Source of the DNA: an uncultured Altererythrobacter sp.
GTDB lineage: Bacteria; Pseudomonadota; Alphaproteobacteria; Sphingomonadales; Sphingomonadaceae
Reading direction: 5' to 3'
Length of the DNA: 7,758 bases
NCBI GenBank assembly: GCA_938009055.1
Contig: CALLIO010000144.1
Coordinates: forward strand, 1 to 7,758
Shown here: positions 1 through 7,014 of the stretch, piece after piece
Layout of the letters: each line of letters begins with the position of its first letter
Position numbering within the stretch: the first letter of the stretch is position 1
The notes under the pieces: generated by a model
The model's input: the letters and a program-made list of their open reading frames with translations, nothing else
What the model was told of the DNA's origin: nothing
Databases searched by the model: none
Made by a program: the position numbers and the translations under genes

Positions 1-516
1 GGAACAAGCGGGATCGAGGTTTGCCGCCGGCTGCGCCGTGACAAAACTACGGCCTCCGTCCCGATTATCATGCTGACCGCGCGCGAGGCGGAGGATGACC
101 GCGTGCGCGGCCTTGAAACTGGCGCTGATGACTATCTCACCAAGCCTTTCTCCCCGCGTGAATTGCTTGCGCGCGTAACGGCAGTGCTTCGGCGGATCCG
201 CCCTGCACTGGCAGGTGAGAGTATTGAGGCTGGCGACCTAACGCTTGATCCGGTTGCGCATAAGGTCATGCGGCGCGGGAAAGCGCTCGATATGGGACCA
301 ACAGAATACCGGCTGCTTAAATTCTTTATGGAGAGCCCGGGCCGCGTGTTTAGCCGTGGGCAATTGCTCGACGGTGTGTGGGGTACGGGCAGCGATATCG
401 AATTACGCACGGTTGATGTGCATATCCGCAGACTACGCAAAGCAATCGAAATAGACGGTGCCCGCGACCCGATCCGCACAGTCCGCTCGGCCGGATATGC
501 CCTTGAAGCGGTCTGA
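1..516 (+). CDS. phoB: Phosphate regulon response regulator PhoB, 3' part (5' end outside window)
   Basis: The frame is open from base 1 to the TGA at 514-516, giving 171 residues of a protein that is usually about 229 long. The missing N-terminus includes the phosphorylated aspartate. The visible receiver part has the conserved switch threonine in MLTA (visible residue 26), the GADDY motif and the conserved lysine in TKPFSPREL (visible residue 48). An OmpR/PhoB winged-helix DNA-binding domain follows, with GPTEYRLLKFFMESPGRVFS, RTVDVHIRRLRKAI and RTVRSAGYAL. These blocks match PhoB more closely than other OmpR-family regulators. In the family, PhoR phosphorylates PhoB, which then binds pho boxes and activates phosphate-starvation genes. 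It converges on dnaE2 with 12 bases between the stop codons. A close OmpR-family paralogue cannot be excluded, because the neighbouring phoR/pst genes are outside the window. Confidence 0.85.
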   Translation, partial: GTSGIEVCRRLRRDKTTASVPIIMLTAREAEDDRVRGLETGADDYLTKPFSPRELLARVTAVLRRIRPALAGESIEAGDLTLDPVAHKVMRRGKALDMGPTEYRLLKFFMESPGRVFSRGQLLDGVWGTGSDIELRTVDVHIRRLRKAIEIDGARDPIRTVRSAGYALEAV

Positions 517-528
517 GCCTACTGCGAA

Positions 529-3500
529 TCAGTGAAAATCGCGCGATTTGGGAATGATCCTGTGATTGCGCGGATGGCCTCTAACGGCGGGCACTTCGTC
601 AATTATGTCACGGACTGACGGACCCTTTTTCGCACGCCTGTCTGCGGTTGTCATCGTCGACATGGTGCGACCACCGGGTAGCGGGTGCTTCACATGATCG
701 GCACGTGCCAACGGTGCGTTGAGTATATCATCGGAAAGAGCATGTAGACGATCTGTCGCATCGGTCAAATGATGCGCGATCACATGGATCACCTCGTCAT
801 CATATTCGACCCGCCCGCGCACCTCCATCAGCCGCGCGCCCATAATGACGCGGCGCTGCTTCGCCATCAGATCGGGCCACACGACCAAGTTCACAACGCC
901 GGTTTCATCCTCCAACGTGATGAAGCACACGCCCTTGGCCGATCCGGGGCGCTGGCGGATAAGAACAACCCCGGCGACTTGTATCATCTCGCGGAATTTG
1001 CGCTCGCGCAGATCACACGCCTTCACAAAGCCGCGCTCGCCAAGGTCAGCGCGCAGGAAGCTCATCGGATGCGCTTTTAACGAGAGCCGCGTGGTCTGGT
1101 AATCATTCACCACCTCTTCTGACAAAGGCATGTGCGGCAGCTGGGTGCGCGCCTTTTCCGCCCCCTCATCGCGTTCCTCTGCAGCTTTAAACAGCGGCAG
1201 ATCGGGTGCGGCAATCAGGCTGCGCGCATCCCACAAGGCTTGGCGGCGCGAAAGGGCAAGCGAGGTGAAGCAATCCGCACTAGCAAGCCGCTCGATATGG
1301 GCTGGCGGCACTTTGCCGCGCTCCTGCAGCTCGCGCACGTCCTTGAACGCGCCGTTCTCCTCGCGTGCTGCGATCATTTGCGCTGCGACATGTTCGGGCA
1401 AGCCATCCACTTGGCGCAGTCCCAGGCGCAGGGCGATTTGTCCTGACTTTTCCGTGCCGCCCACACCCTCCGCCCTTCCACCCGGATTCTGCCGGACACT
1501 ATTCCGGGCGGAAGGGCGGAGGGTGTGGGCTGGCGAGGCACAATACTCTAACGTATTATCCCACCCGCTCTCATTCACATCGGCGGGCAGCACGCACACC
1601 CCATGCTCCTTTGCATCGCGGACAATTTGCGCGGGCGCGTAGAAGCCCATGGGCTGCGAATTGAGTAGAGCGGCGGCAAAGGCGGCAGGGAAATGGCATT
1701 TCAGCCAGCTGGATACATAGACCAGATGGGCAAAGCTGGCCGCGTGGCTTTCAGGGAAACCATATTCGCCAAAGCCCTTGATCTGGTTGAAGCAGCGTTC
1801 GGCAAATTCAGGATCATAGCCGCGCTCAACCATCCGCCCGACCATCATATCTTCCAGCTCATGCACCATGCCGCGGCTGCGGAAAGTCGCCATCGCCTTG
1901 CGCAATCGGTTCGCTTCCAATGAGCTGAATTTCGCTGCATCGAGTGCGATTTTCATCGCTTGTTCTTGAAAGATCGGGACGCCAAGCGTGCGCTCAAGGA
2001 TGGAAGAAAGCTCGTCCGGCGGGCCATGCTTGGGAGACGGCGCAGGGATTTGCACTGGCTCTGCGCCCCTGCGGCGCTTGAGATAGGGATGCACCATATC
2101 GCCCTGAATCGGACCGGGCCGCACAATCGCCACTTGGATCACCAGATCATAGAACTCGCGCGGTTTGAGGCGCGGCAGCATATTCATCTGCGCGCGGCTT
2201 TCGACCTGAAAGACCCCCAGCGAATCGCCCTTCCTTAGCATCGCATAGGTTTCCGGATCTTCGCGCGGGACAGTGGCGAGAGTGAGCGCACGGCCGTGAT
2301 GTGCCTCGAGCAGATCGAGGCATTTCTTGATGCAGGTGAGCATGCCCAGCGCAAGCACATCGACCTTAAGGATGCCCAGCGCCTCAATATCATCCTTGTC
2401 CCACTCGATGAAACTGCGATCGGGCATCGCGCCATTGCCGATCGGGACGGTTTCTGTGAGCGCGCCCTCGGTCAGAATAAACCCGCCGACATGCTGCGAT
2501 AAATGCCGCGGCATTCCGATCATCTGCTCGGTCAGGGCGAGTACACGTCGCAGATGCGGATCGGTCAGCTTCATGCCGATCTCCTCGACATGCGCTTCGC
2601 CAATTTCGCGCCCATGCCCGCCCCAAACCGTGCGCGCGAGTGCGCTGGTGACATCCTCTGACAATCCCATCGCCTTGCCCACTTCGCGGATCGCCATGCG
2701 CGGGCGGTAATGGATGACGGTTGCGGTCAGTCCTGCGCGGTGTCGACCATATCTAGCGTAGATATATTGGATGACCTCCTCGCGCCGTTCATGCTCGAAG
2801 TCGACATCAATATCGGGCGGCTCCTTGCGCTCTTCGGAAATGAAACGGTCGAAGAGCAGCTGGTGTTTGGCCGGATCGACACTGGTGATTTCCAAGCAAT
2901 AACAAACGGCTGAGTTTGCTGCTGACCCGCGCCCTTGGCAGAGGATTGGCGGATCGACGCTGCGGGCAAAATCGACGATATCCTTGATGGTAAGAAAGTA
3001 GCGCGCCAGATCGAGCTTCGCGATCAGCGCCAATTCGCGCTTCAATGTGGCGCGTACGGTTTCCGGAGTTCCCGATGGATAGCGCCGGTCAGCCCCCGCC
3101 CAAGTCTCGCTTTCGAGATATTGCTGCGGGGTCATTCCTTGCGGGTAAATCTCCTCAGGATATTCGTACTTTAGTTCCTCAAGATTGAAGTCGCAGGCAT
3201 CAGCTACATCACGCGCAGCCTTAATTGCATCAGGCCAGCGCGCAAAAAGCCGCTGCATCTCTGCCGGACTTTTGAGGTGACGTTCGGCATTGGCGAGTAA
3301 CAAATGCCCCGCCTTTGCGATAGTGGTTTTGCCCCGGATCGCGGTCATCACATCATGCAGCGGACGACGTTCTGGCGCGTGATAATGAACGAGGTTGGTG
3401 GCCAGCATCCGCAGCCCGTTTGCACGCGCCAAGGCGTCCAATTTCTCCAGACGCGCCGTATCATCCCCGCGATAACAATAGCTGCCCGCAAGATATTTCA

Positions 3501-4110
3501 GCCCCTTTAGCCCTGCTTGGAGATGAGGCGAGATGAAGGCTAGATCTCCTGAGACCTCCCCCAAAAGATCGCTTCCATCGAGCGACACGACATTGCTCGC
3601 CCAAGATGGAACGCAGAAGTTTTGCGCCAGATCATCGGGCGGTATCCAGATCAGCTGAACTGCCTCATCATCGGCATATTCGCGCAGCATTGGCAGCGAA
3701 ATGTGGCACGCGCCCTTATCCTGCCACTCGCCGTCCAAAGTCTGCATTCGCCCCGCCGAGATCAGTTGGCACAATTTCCCGTAAGCGGCGCGATTTTTGG
3801 GAAAAGCGAGGAAGACGAGCCCTTCGACCGTTTCAAGCCTTGTCCCGATCACCGGCTTGAGCTTCAAAGTGCTCGCCTCTGTATGGATTCGCACAACACC
3901 CGCCATGCTGTTCGCATCAGCAATGCCGATCGCATCATAGCCAAGTTCGCGTGCCCGGGTGACCAGATCCACCGCATCAGAAGCGCCGCGTAAGAAGCTG
4001 AAACAGCTTACTATTCCCAGCTCAACAAATTTCGCGCGTGGTGGCGGAAGAACCGTTTCAGGATCGATCGCAAGCGTGCGTTTATCTGGGGTTAGCGGTG
4101 CATCAGGCAT
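529..4110 (-). CDS. dnaE2: Error-prone DNA polymerase DnaE2 (ImuC), with an in-frame palindromic insertion
   Basis: This is a C-family polymerase of 1193 residues, the catalytic enzyme of the ImuA-ImuB-DnaE2 translesion mutasome used in damage-induced mutagenesis. An N-terminal PHP domain starts near residue 28 (SFLRGAS at 39-45). The palm follows, with GRGSAANS at 393-400, the catalytic pair D435 and D437 in PPDIDVDFE, and the third acidic residue D584 in LKVDVLALGML. Fingers-region blocks include FQVESRAQM, IVRPGPIQG, FQEQAMKIA and ESHAASFAHLVY. Helix-hairpin-helix segments (about 892-945) and an OB fold (about 1043-1115) come next. The C-terminus ends in HPRNHRIIPKSRDFH, which closely resembles the typical DnaE2 end, so the gene appears intact. 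The ATG at 4110 is the first start after an in-frame stop; no good Shine-Dalgarno is seen. Residues 861-884 are encoded by a 72-base palindrome and appear to be extra relative to the family, where few residues separate NTLE from ALRLGLRQ. A LexA box lies 28 bases upstream. Confidence 0.96.
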   Translation of the reverse strand: MPDAPLTPDKRTLAIDPETVLPPPRAKFVELGIVSCFSFLRGASDAVDLVTRARELGYDAIGIADANSMAGVVRIHTEASTLKLKPVIGTRLETVEGLVFLAFPKNRAAYGKLCQLISAGRMQTLDGEWQDKGACHISLPMLREYADDEAVQLIWIPPDDLAQNFCVPSWASNVVSLDGSDLLGEVSGDLAFISPHLQAGLKGLKYLAGSYCYRGDDTARLEKLDALARANGLRMLATNLVHYHAPERRPLHDVMTAIRGKTTIAKAGHLLLANAERHLKSPAEMQRLFARWPDAIKAARDVADACDFNLEELKYEYPEEIYPQGMTPQQYLESETWAGADRRYPSGTPETVRATLKRELALIAKLDLARYFLTIKDIVDFARSVDPPILCQGRGSAANSAVCYCLEITSVDPAKHQLLFDRFISEERKEPPDIDVDFEHERREEVIQYIYARYGRHRAGLTATVIHYRPRMAIREVGKAMGLSEDVTSALARTVWGGHGREIGEAHVEEIGMKLTDPHLRRVLALTEQMIGMPRHLSQHVGGFILTEGALTETVPIGNGAMPDRSFIEWDKDDIEALGILKVDVLALGMLTCIKKCLDLLEAHHGRALTLATVPREDPETYAMLRKGDSLGVFQVESRAQMNMLPRLKPREFYDLVIQVAIVRPGPIQGDMVHPYLKRRRGAEPVQIPAPSPKHGPPDELSSILERTLGVPIFQEQAMKIALDAAKFSSLEANRLRKAMATFRSRGMVHELEDMMVGRMVERGYDPEFAERCFNQIKGFGEYGFPESHAASFAHLVYVSSWLKCHFPAAFAAALLNSQPMGFYAPAQIVRDAKEHGVCVLPADVNESGWDNTLEYCASPAHTLRPSARNSVRQNPGGRAEGVGGTEKSGQIALRLGLRQVDGLPEHVAAQMIAAREENGAFKDVRELQERGKVPPAHIERLASADCFTSLALSRRQALWDARSLIAAPDLPLFKAAEERDEGAEKARTQLPHMPLSEEVVNDYQTTRLSLKAHPMSFLRADLGERGFVKACDLRERKFREMIQVAGVVLIRQRPGSAKGVCFITLEDETGVVNLVVWPDLMAKQRRVIMGARLMEVRGRVEYDDEVIHVIAHHLTDATDRLHALSDDILNAPLARADHVKHPLPGGRTMSTMTTADRRAKKGPSVRDIIDEVPAVRGHPRNHRIIPKSRDFH
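536..549. terminator. Perfect palindrome at the convergent phoB/dnaE2 ends, possible bidirectional terminator
   Basis: AAATCGCGCGATTT is a perfect 14-base palindrome in the last codons of dnaE2, just past the phoB stop. Folded, it gives a stem of at most five pairs with a four-base loop. It is followed by only a short T run on either strand. The position suits a shared terminator for two convergent genes, but the stem is weak and the sequence also encodes the conserved SRDF end of DnaE2. The terminator call is speculative. Confidence 0.2.
1459..1530. repeat. 72-bp palindromic element inside dnaE2
   Basis: Bases 1459-1486 and 1503-1530 are inverted copies of each other, 28 bases long, with one mismatch (1480 against 1509). 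The outer 21 bases match exactly, and a 16-base loop lies between the arms. The element is GC-rich and spans exactly 24 codons of dnaE2 (residues 861-884) on codon boundaries, so it adds a peptide rich in R, G, S and N without shifting the frame. Short alternative pairings (CCGGA with TCCGG around the loop) could give other folds. No target-site duplication is evident at the edges and no second copy is seen in this window. It resembles REP-like or Rickettsia-type protein-coding palindromic elements, but its membership of a repeat family is inferred. Confidence 0.85.
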
Positions 4111-4138
4111 GGTGAGAACATCAGACAGTCAGGTCTAT

Positions 4139-4153
4139 GTTCCATATATGTTC
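4139..4153 (-). promoter_or_regulatory. LexA (SOS) box of dnaE2
   Basis: On the plus strand this reads GTTC-CATATAT-GTTC, which fits the alphaproteobacterial LexA operator GTTC-N7-GTTC exactly. On the dnaE2 strand it is GAAC-N7-GAAC, and it ends 28 bases before the ATG. It covers the likely -10 region, so bound LexA would block RNA polymerase. It implies that dnaE2 is SOS-induced independently of imuAB. Confidence 0.9.
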
Positions 4154-4170
4154 TATAATTCAGATGCCAG
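4143..4170 (-). promoter_or_regulatory. Candidate dnaE2 promoter overlapping the LexA box
   Basis: On the minus strand, CTGGCA (4170-4165; 4 of 6 matches to TTGACA) is followed after 16 bases by TATATG (4148-4143; 4 of 6 to TATAAT). This puts the transcription start near 4136 and gives a leader of about 26 bases. Both hexamers are weak matches, so the placement is tentative. The overlap of the -10 with the LexA box is what a LexA-repressed promoter would show. Confidence 0.4.
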
Positions 4171-4258
4171 CGATATATGCGCAGGTTTCGAATCCGGAAC
4201 GCAATTCAGCGCCACCCGAATTCGCGTGTCCAGATTTTAGCTATATCTGCTGGCGATC
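4163..4258. repeat. Imperfect inverted repeat between the PilZ gene and dnaE2
   Basis: The left arm 4163-4180 and right arm 4240-4258 are inverted copies. They share GAT, GCCAGC, GATATA and GC blocks broken only by single-base insertions, and are separated by about 59 bases. The right arm ends directly at the stop codon of the PilZ gene and the left arm covers the proposed dnaE2 -35 hexamer. No other gene or strong terminator is seen in this 148-base gap. It could be a structural or regulatory element, or chance. Confidence 0.35.
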
Positions 4259-4612
4259 TTACGCGAATGCCGCGCGATCAACATCATGCTCGCTGCACAG
4301 GTGATCAACGATCGAGGGGTGCAACTGGCCTTCGAAGGCCAATCCTGCATAGCGGCCATCGGACCACACAATCGTGCCGAGCGGTGCGCGAATGCCATTG
4401 ATTCGCAAGGTGATTGTCTCACCTTCCTGAGCAAAACCCATCCGGCCTTTCAGCTTGCAGCCACCTTCGGACACATCGATCAGCTCGACGCAAATGCCGC
4501 GCGAACGCAGGCGTCCTTCGACCAAAATGTTGAGGTCGCGCCGGTTCGAGGAACGAGGTACTTCGCTTTCTTGCATGCTCACCATTTCCGCAAGTGTTGA
4601 TGGGTAGTCCAT
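4259..4612 (-). CDS. PilZ-domain protein, putative c-di-GMP receptor
   Basis: This is a 117-residue single-domain protein. It carries both PilZ signatures for cyclic-di-GMP binding: RxxxR at R20-R24 (RSSNR) and DxSxxG at D46-G51 (DVSEGG). A beta-rich region follows (ETITLRINGIRAPLGTIVW, then GRYAGLAF), typical of the PilZ barrel. No signal peptide or membrane segment is seen, so it is probably cytoplasmic. Proteins of this type change a partner's activity on binding c-di-GMP; the partner here is unknown. The gene begins 32 bases after imuB with no LexA box or clear promoter of its own, so co-transcription with imuAB is likely. The start is uncertain: the ATG at 4612 has AGGAG directly against it with no spacer, while ATGs at 4585 and 4576 are alternatives. 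All of these starts keep both motifs. Confidence 0.85.
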   Translation of the reverse strand: MDYPSTLAEMVSMQESEVPRSSNRRDLNILVEGRLRSRGICVELIDVSEGGCKLKGRMGFAQEGETITLRINGIRAPLGTIVWSDGRYAGLAFEGQLHPSIVDHLCSEHDVDRAAFA

Positions 4613-4644
4613 CTCCTCTCTATTCGCAGGGTCTTACTTATGCG

Positions 4645-6291
4645 TTAACTGAAAGCGCCTTGAATGAACCAATCCGGCATGCCGCCGCGCCCGTCGCCGG
4701 GCAGCCCTTCGCGGTAAATCCAATAGCGCCGTCCCGCATCATCCTCGATCCGGTAGTAATCACGCAGACGCACTGTGGATCGTTCGCGCCACCATTCCGG
4801 CGCAATCCGCTCAGGCCCCTCGACCCGGGCAACATTATGCGCTTGTCCGCGCCACCTGAAACGCTGGGGATGACCATCAGGAGAGGCATAAAGAACCGCA
4901 ATTTTCTCCGCATTATCAAAGATTTTAAGCGGCCTTTTTATAGGATTCCCCACATTGTAACTATGCGACTCAGATGTCAGCGCACAGGCATGACGCTGCG
5001 CGCGTTCGGGAATGTGGCTGGGGTAGGTGACAGGCTTGCTAATCGCGCGATTGCCGAGCCTGACGCCAAGCCGATCGACACAGGCCGCCAGCGAGGTGCC
5101 AAGGCTCTTTTCCTCACTTGCCGCCTCAATATCGGCCTGCGCCAGATCAAGCGGCTCTGCCCAGCTTGCGCGCAATCGCACGCTTTCAATGCCGAATCCT
5201 GCGTCCACATCATCGAACCGCGCTGCAAACAGCCGCAATATATGCGCCGGATCGCGCGAGGCAGCGGCCATTTCCAGACTGCGCACGATCACTTCACCAT
5301 CCACTCGCCACAGGCCCAGCTCTAGCCGCCTGGCACCCTCGCCCTGCCCTTCCAGCACGCGTGCCATATCCTGCGCCAGATCGCTCAACACTTGGTCGAG
5401 CAGACTGCGGTGGCGGATCGGTTCGACCAGGCGGCGCTGGACCAGCGGCATTGTGCGCGCAACAAGCGGGACCAAGGGTTCAGGCACGCGGCCAATCAGC
5501 TGATCCATCCGCACCAGCGGGTTGGAAGCAGGCGATTTGCGGCTTCTGAAGCGGCGCTGGAGCGCATCGCGACCTGTCATCTTGCCCGCCTCCACTCGCT
5601 CCAGATCACCAAGCCGTTTCAGCCCCAGACGGCGCAGAACCGTCAACACATCGCTATCAAGCCGCAAGGCTGCCACAGGCAGATCGTCAAGGCGTGCAGG
5701 CATATCCTCGTCCGAGCCAAGGATCGCGCCATTCGCCCCATAATGCGCCAGCGCCCACGCTGCCCCTGCTGTCGGCGCAATCGCCGTGCGCACTATCCAG
5801 TCACGCGCGGCAAAGCGCTCTGCCACATCAGCGAGCAAGCGATCCTCGCCGCCAAACAGATGCGCGCTCCCCGTCACATCGACGATCAAACCATCGGGAG
5901 CATCCATCGCGCTCCACGGGCCCCAGCGCTGCGCCCACAAGGTGAGCTTCTCCAATGTCTCAAGATCACCGGCCGGATCGCTTGGGCAGACCGTCAGATC
6001 AGGGCACAATGTGCGCGCATCAGCCAGCATCATCGCTGCATGCAGCCCCGCATCGCGCGCTGCGTCATTAACCGCCTCTAGCCGCGGGCCGTGGGCGGTT
6101 TCCGATATCAAGGCGAGCGCGGAGCCATCGGCCCCCTCCCCCCGTTTCAGCCCGCTAGAGAGCCGCCAGCGATCGACCGACAGTTGCGCGAGCCATATCG
6201 CCATAATCCGGCGCGTTGGCCGCTTGGGGGATGTTGAGGTAAGGTCTGCTGATGGCATTTGGCGGGCCACAGAGCGTTCCTTCGTCATCAT
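4645..6291 (-). CDS. imuB: ImuB, Y-family DNA polymerase-like mutasome adaptor
   Basis: Translation from 6291 gives 548 residues. ImuB is a Y-family polymerase homologue without catalytic activity that links DnaE2 to the sliding clamp and to ImuA. The family core starts at MAIWLAQLSVDRW (residue 30), where an active polymerase has its first catalytic aspartate. The SIDEA-type motif is replaced by MDAPDG (129-134), followed by DVTGSAHLFGGE (138-149), so the catalytic acids are missing, as usual for ImuB. A little-finger-like region and the family C-terminal block follow (FRWRG, EGPERIAPEWW at about 491-501, RDYYRIED, YWIYREG). The start at 6291 is chosen because GGAGAA precedes it by 10 bases; it overlaps imuA by 137 bases. 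A start at 6204 would remove the non-conserved first 29 residues and cut the overlap to 50 bases. Confidence 0.95.
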   Translation of the reverse strand: MMTKERSVARQMPSADLTSTSPKRPTRRIMAIWLAQLSVDRWRLSSGLKRGEGADGSALALISETAHGPRLEAVNDAARDAGLHAAMMLADARTLCPDLTVCPSDPAGDLETLEKLTLWAQRWGPWSAMDAPDGLIVDVTGSAHLFGGEDRLLADVAERFAARDWIVRTAIAPTAGAAWALAHYGANGAILGSDEDMPARLDDLPVAALRLDSDVLTVLRRLGLKRLGDLERVEAGKMTGRDALQRRFRSRKSPASNPLVRMDQLIGRVPEPLVPLVARTMPLVQRRLVEPIRHRSLLDQVLSDLAQDMARVLEGQGEGARRLELGLWRVDGEVIVRSLEMAAASRDPAHILRLFAARFDDVDAGFGIESVRLRASWAEPLDLAQADIEAASEEKSLGTSLAACVDRLGVRLGNRAISKPVTYPSHIPERAQRHACALTSESHSYNVGNPIKRPLKIFDNAEKIAVLYASPDGHPQRFRWRGQAHNVARVEGPERIAPEWWRERSTVRLRDYYRIEDDAGRRYWIYREGLPGDGRGGMPDWFIQGAFS

Positions 6292-6997
6292 ATAATGTCC
6301 ATTCTCCAGGAGGGTGTGCGCGGGCGCGAAACAGCTCTGCCTGCCACGCAGCAGAACCGGGAGCCTCCCCATTCCAGCGCGGGCGCGGCGATGGGGCAGA
6401 GCGCACATCCCAGCGCATTCGGGCTGAGGAAAGATCCCGCCTCGCATCAATCCGTATCAGATAAAGCCTGCTGCCATGCTTTTGCGCGGTCAGTGTCAGC
6501 CGGCGCGAGGCGGTGAAATCGAGACTCTTCGGATTGCCCACAAGCTCGCCCACAACAAAGGCGAGATCGCGGCACCGCACGCCCTCCTCCAGCGCAAACA
6601 GTGCATCCTGCGCGTTCTCAGCGGCGACATGGATCACCCGCCGACGCAATTCGGCGGGCAGTCCGTGCACATAAGGGCGTCCGCAGCGCTTGATCGCATC
6701 GCGGGTCTGCACCCACAGGATATGGCGCTGGTCATCCACGCGCAAAGCGCCCTTACCGCTCACCCTCAGCGCATCGCGCGCCAGAGCCAGAGCAAAGCCA
6801 GCGCCCGCCCCCTCGCCGCTACTAGCGAAAATCTCATTATGGCAAGGATGCGCCTCTGCATCGGGCAGCCCGGGTCGCCAGCGCTGCACGGCCTCTTTTG
6901 ACGTCATAACAGCCGCCCTGCCCGATTGATTTTCCTCAGTAGAAGAGCGCAGAACAGCGGCCACAGAAGTGGGTAAGGAAGGAACAGAACGACTCAT
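6155..6997 (-). CDS. imuA: ImuA, RecA-like mutasome accessory protein
   Basis: The frame encodes up to 280 residues resembling alphaproteobacterial ImuA, the SOS-induced partner of ImuB and DnaE2 in translesion synthesis. Recognisable blocks are HNEIFASS (53-60), GFALALARDAL (67-77), HILWVQTRD (92-100), CGRPYVHGL (105-113), ALFALEEGVRCRDLAFVVGE (132-151), LDFTASRRLTLTAQ (159-172) and RMRWDVRSAPS (193-203). No Walker A motif (GxxxxGK) is seen, and the N-terminal part looks short and unconserved. The ATG at 6997 is the furthest upstream possible, since an in-frame TAA lies inside the LexA box. It sits only two bases from that box with no ribosome-binding site. The ATG at 6907, preceded by a purine-rich GGGCAGGGCGG, is a serious alternative and would give 250 residues. 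The gene overlaps imuB at its 3' end and heads the SOS unit. Confidence 0.9.
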   Translation of the reverse strand: MSRSVPSLPTSVAAVLRSSTEENQSGRAAVMTSKEAVQRWRPGLPDAEAHPCHNEIFASSGEGAGAGFALALARDALRVSGKGALRVDDQRHILWVQTRDAIKRCGRPYVHGLPAELRRRVIHVAAENAQDALFALEEGVRCRDLAFVVGELVGNPKSLDFTASRRLTLTAQKHGSRLYLIRIDARRDLSSARMRWDVRSAPSPRPRWNGEAPGSAAWQAELFRARAHPPGEWTLYDDEGTLCGPPNAISRPYLNIPQAANAPDYGDMARATVGRSLAAL

Positions 6998-6999
6998 AT

Positions 7000-7014
7000 G
7001 TTCTTATTATGTTC
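7000..7014 (-). promoter_or_regulatory. LexA (SOS) box of imuA-imuB
   Basis: On the plus strand this reads GTTC-TTATTAT-GTTC, an exact match to the alphaproteobacterial LexA operator GTTC-N7-GTTC. It lies two bases upstream of the first possible imuA ATG and contains the likely -10 hexamer. It should repress imuA, imuB and probably the PilZ gene until DNA damage triggers LexA cleavage. Confidence 0.93.

Noticed and set aside
1441..1560. Possible frameshift or disruption of dnaE2 by the palindrome
   Set aside because: The insertion is exactly 24 codons with no stop, and the downstream HhH, OB and conserved C-terminal end remain in frame.
3970..4030. Apparent loss of the PHP metal-binding histidines in DnaE2 (ELGIVSCFSFLRGAS)
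   Set aside because: From memory of the family, alphaproteobacterial DnaE2 proteins commonly lack these N-terminal histidines, so this is not a defect specific to this gene.
4184..4195. GGTTTCGAATCC resembling a tRNA T-arm, which might mark a tRNA remnant or attachment site
   Set aside because: It has an extra base against the GGTTCGAATCC consensus, and no acceptor, D or anticodon arm can be built around it.
4880..4980. Locally AT-richer stretch in the 3' half of imuB, possibly foreign
   Set aside because: It encodes the variable linker between HIPERA and the conserved FRWRG block, and the protein is continuous on both sides.
4594..5325. Long plus-strand open frame opposite imuB, and similar ones at 5392-6081 and 1130-1642
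   Set aside because: They are antisense to well-recognised imuB and dnaE2 coding sequence, show no recognisable domain, and are expected in GC-rich genes.
6970..6990. Second LexA-like half-sites (GGAACAGAAC) downstream of the imuA ATG
   Set aside because: The two GAAC motifs are only one base apart, not seven, so they do not fit the operator.
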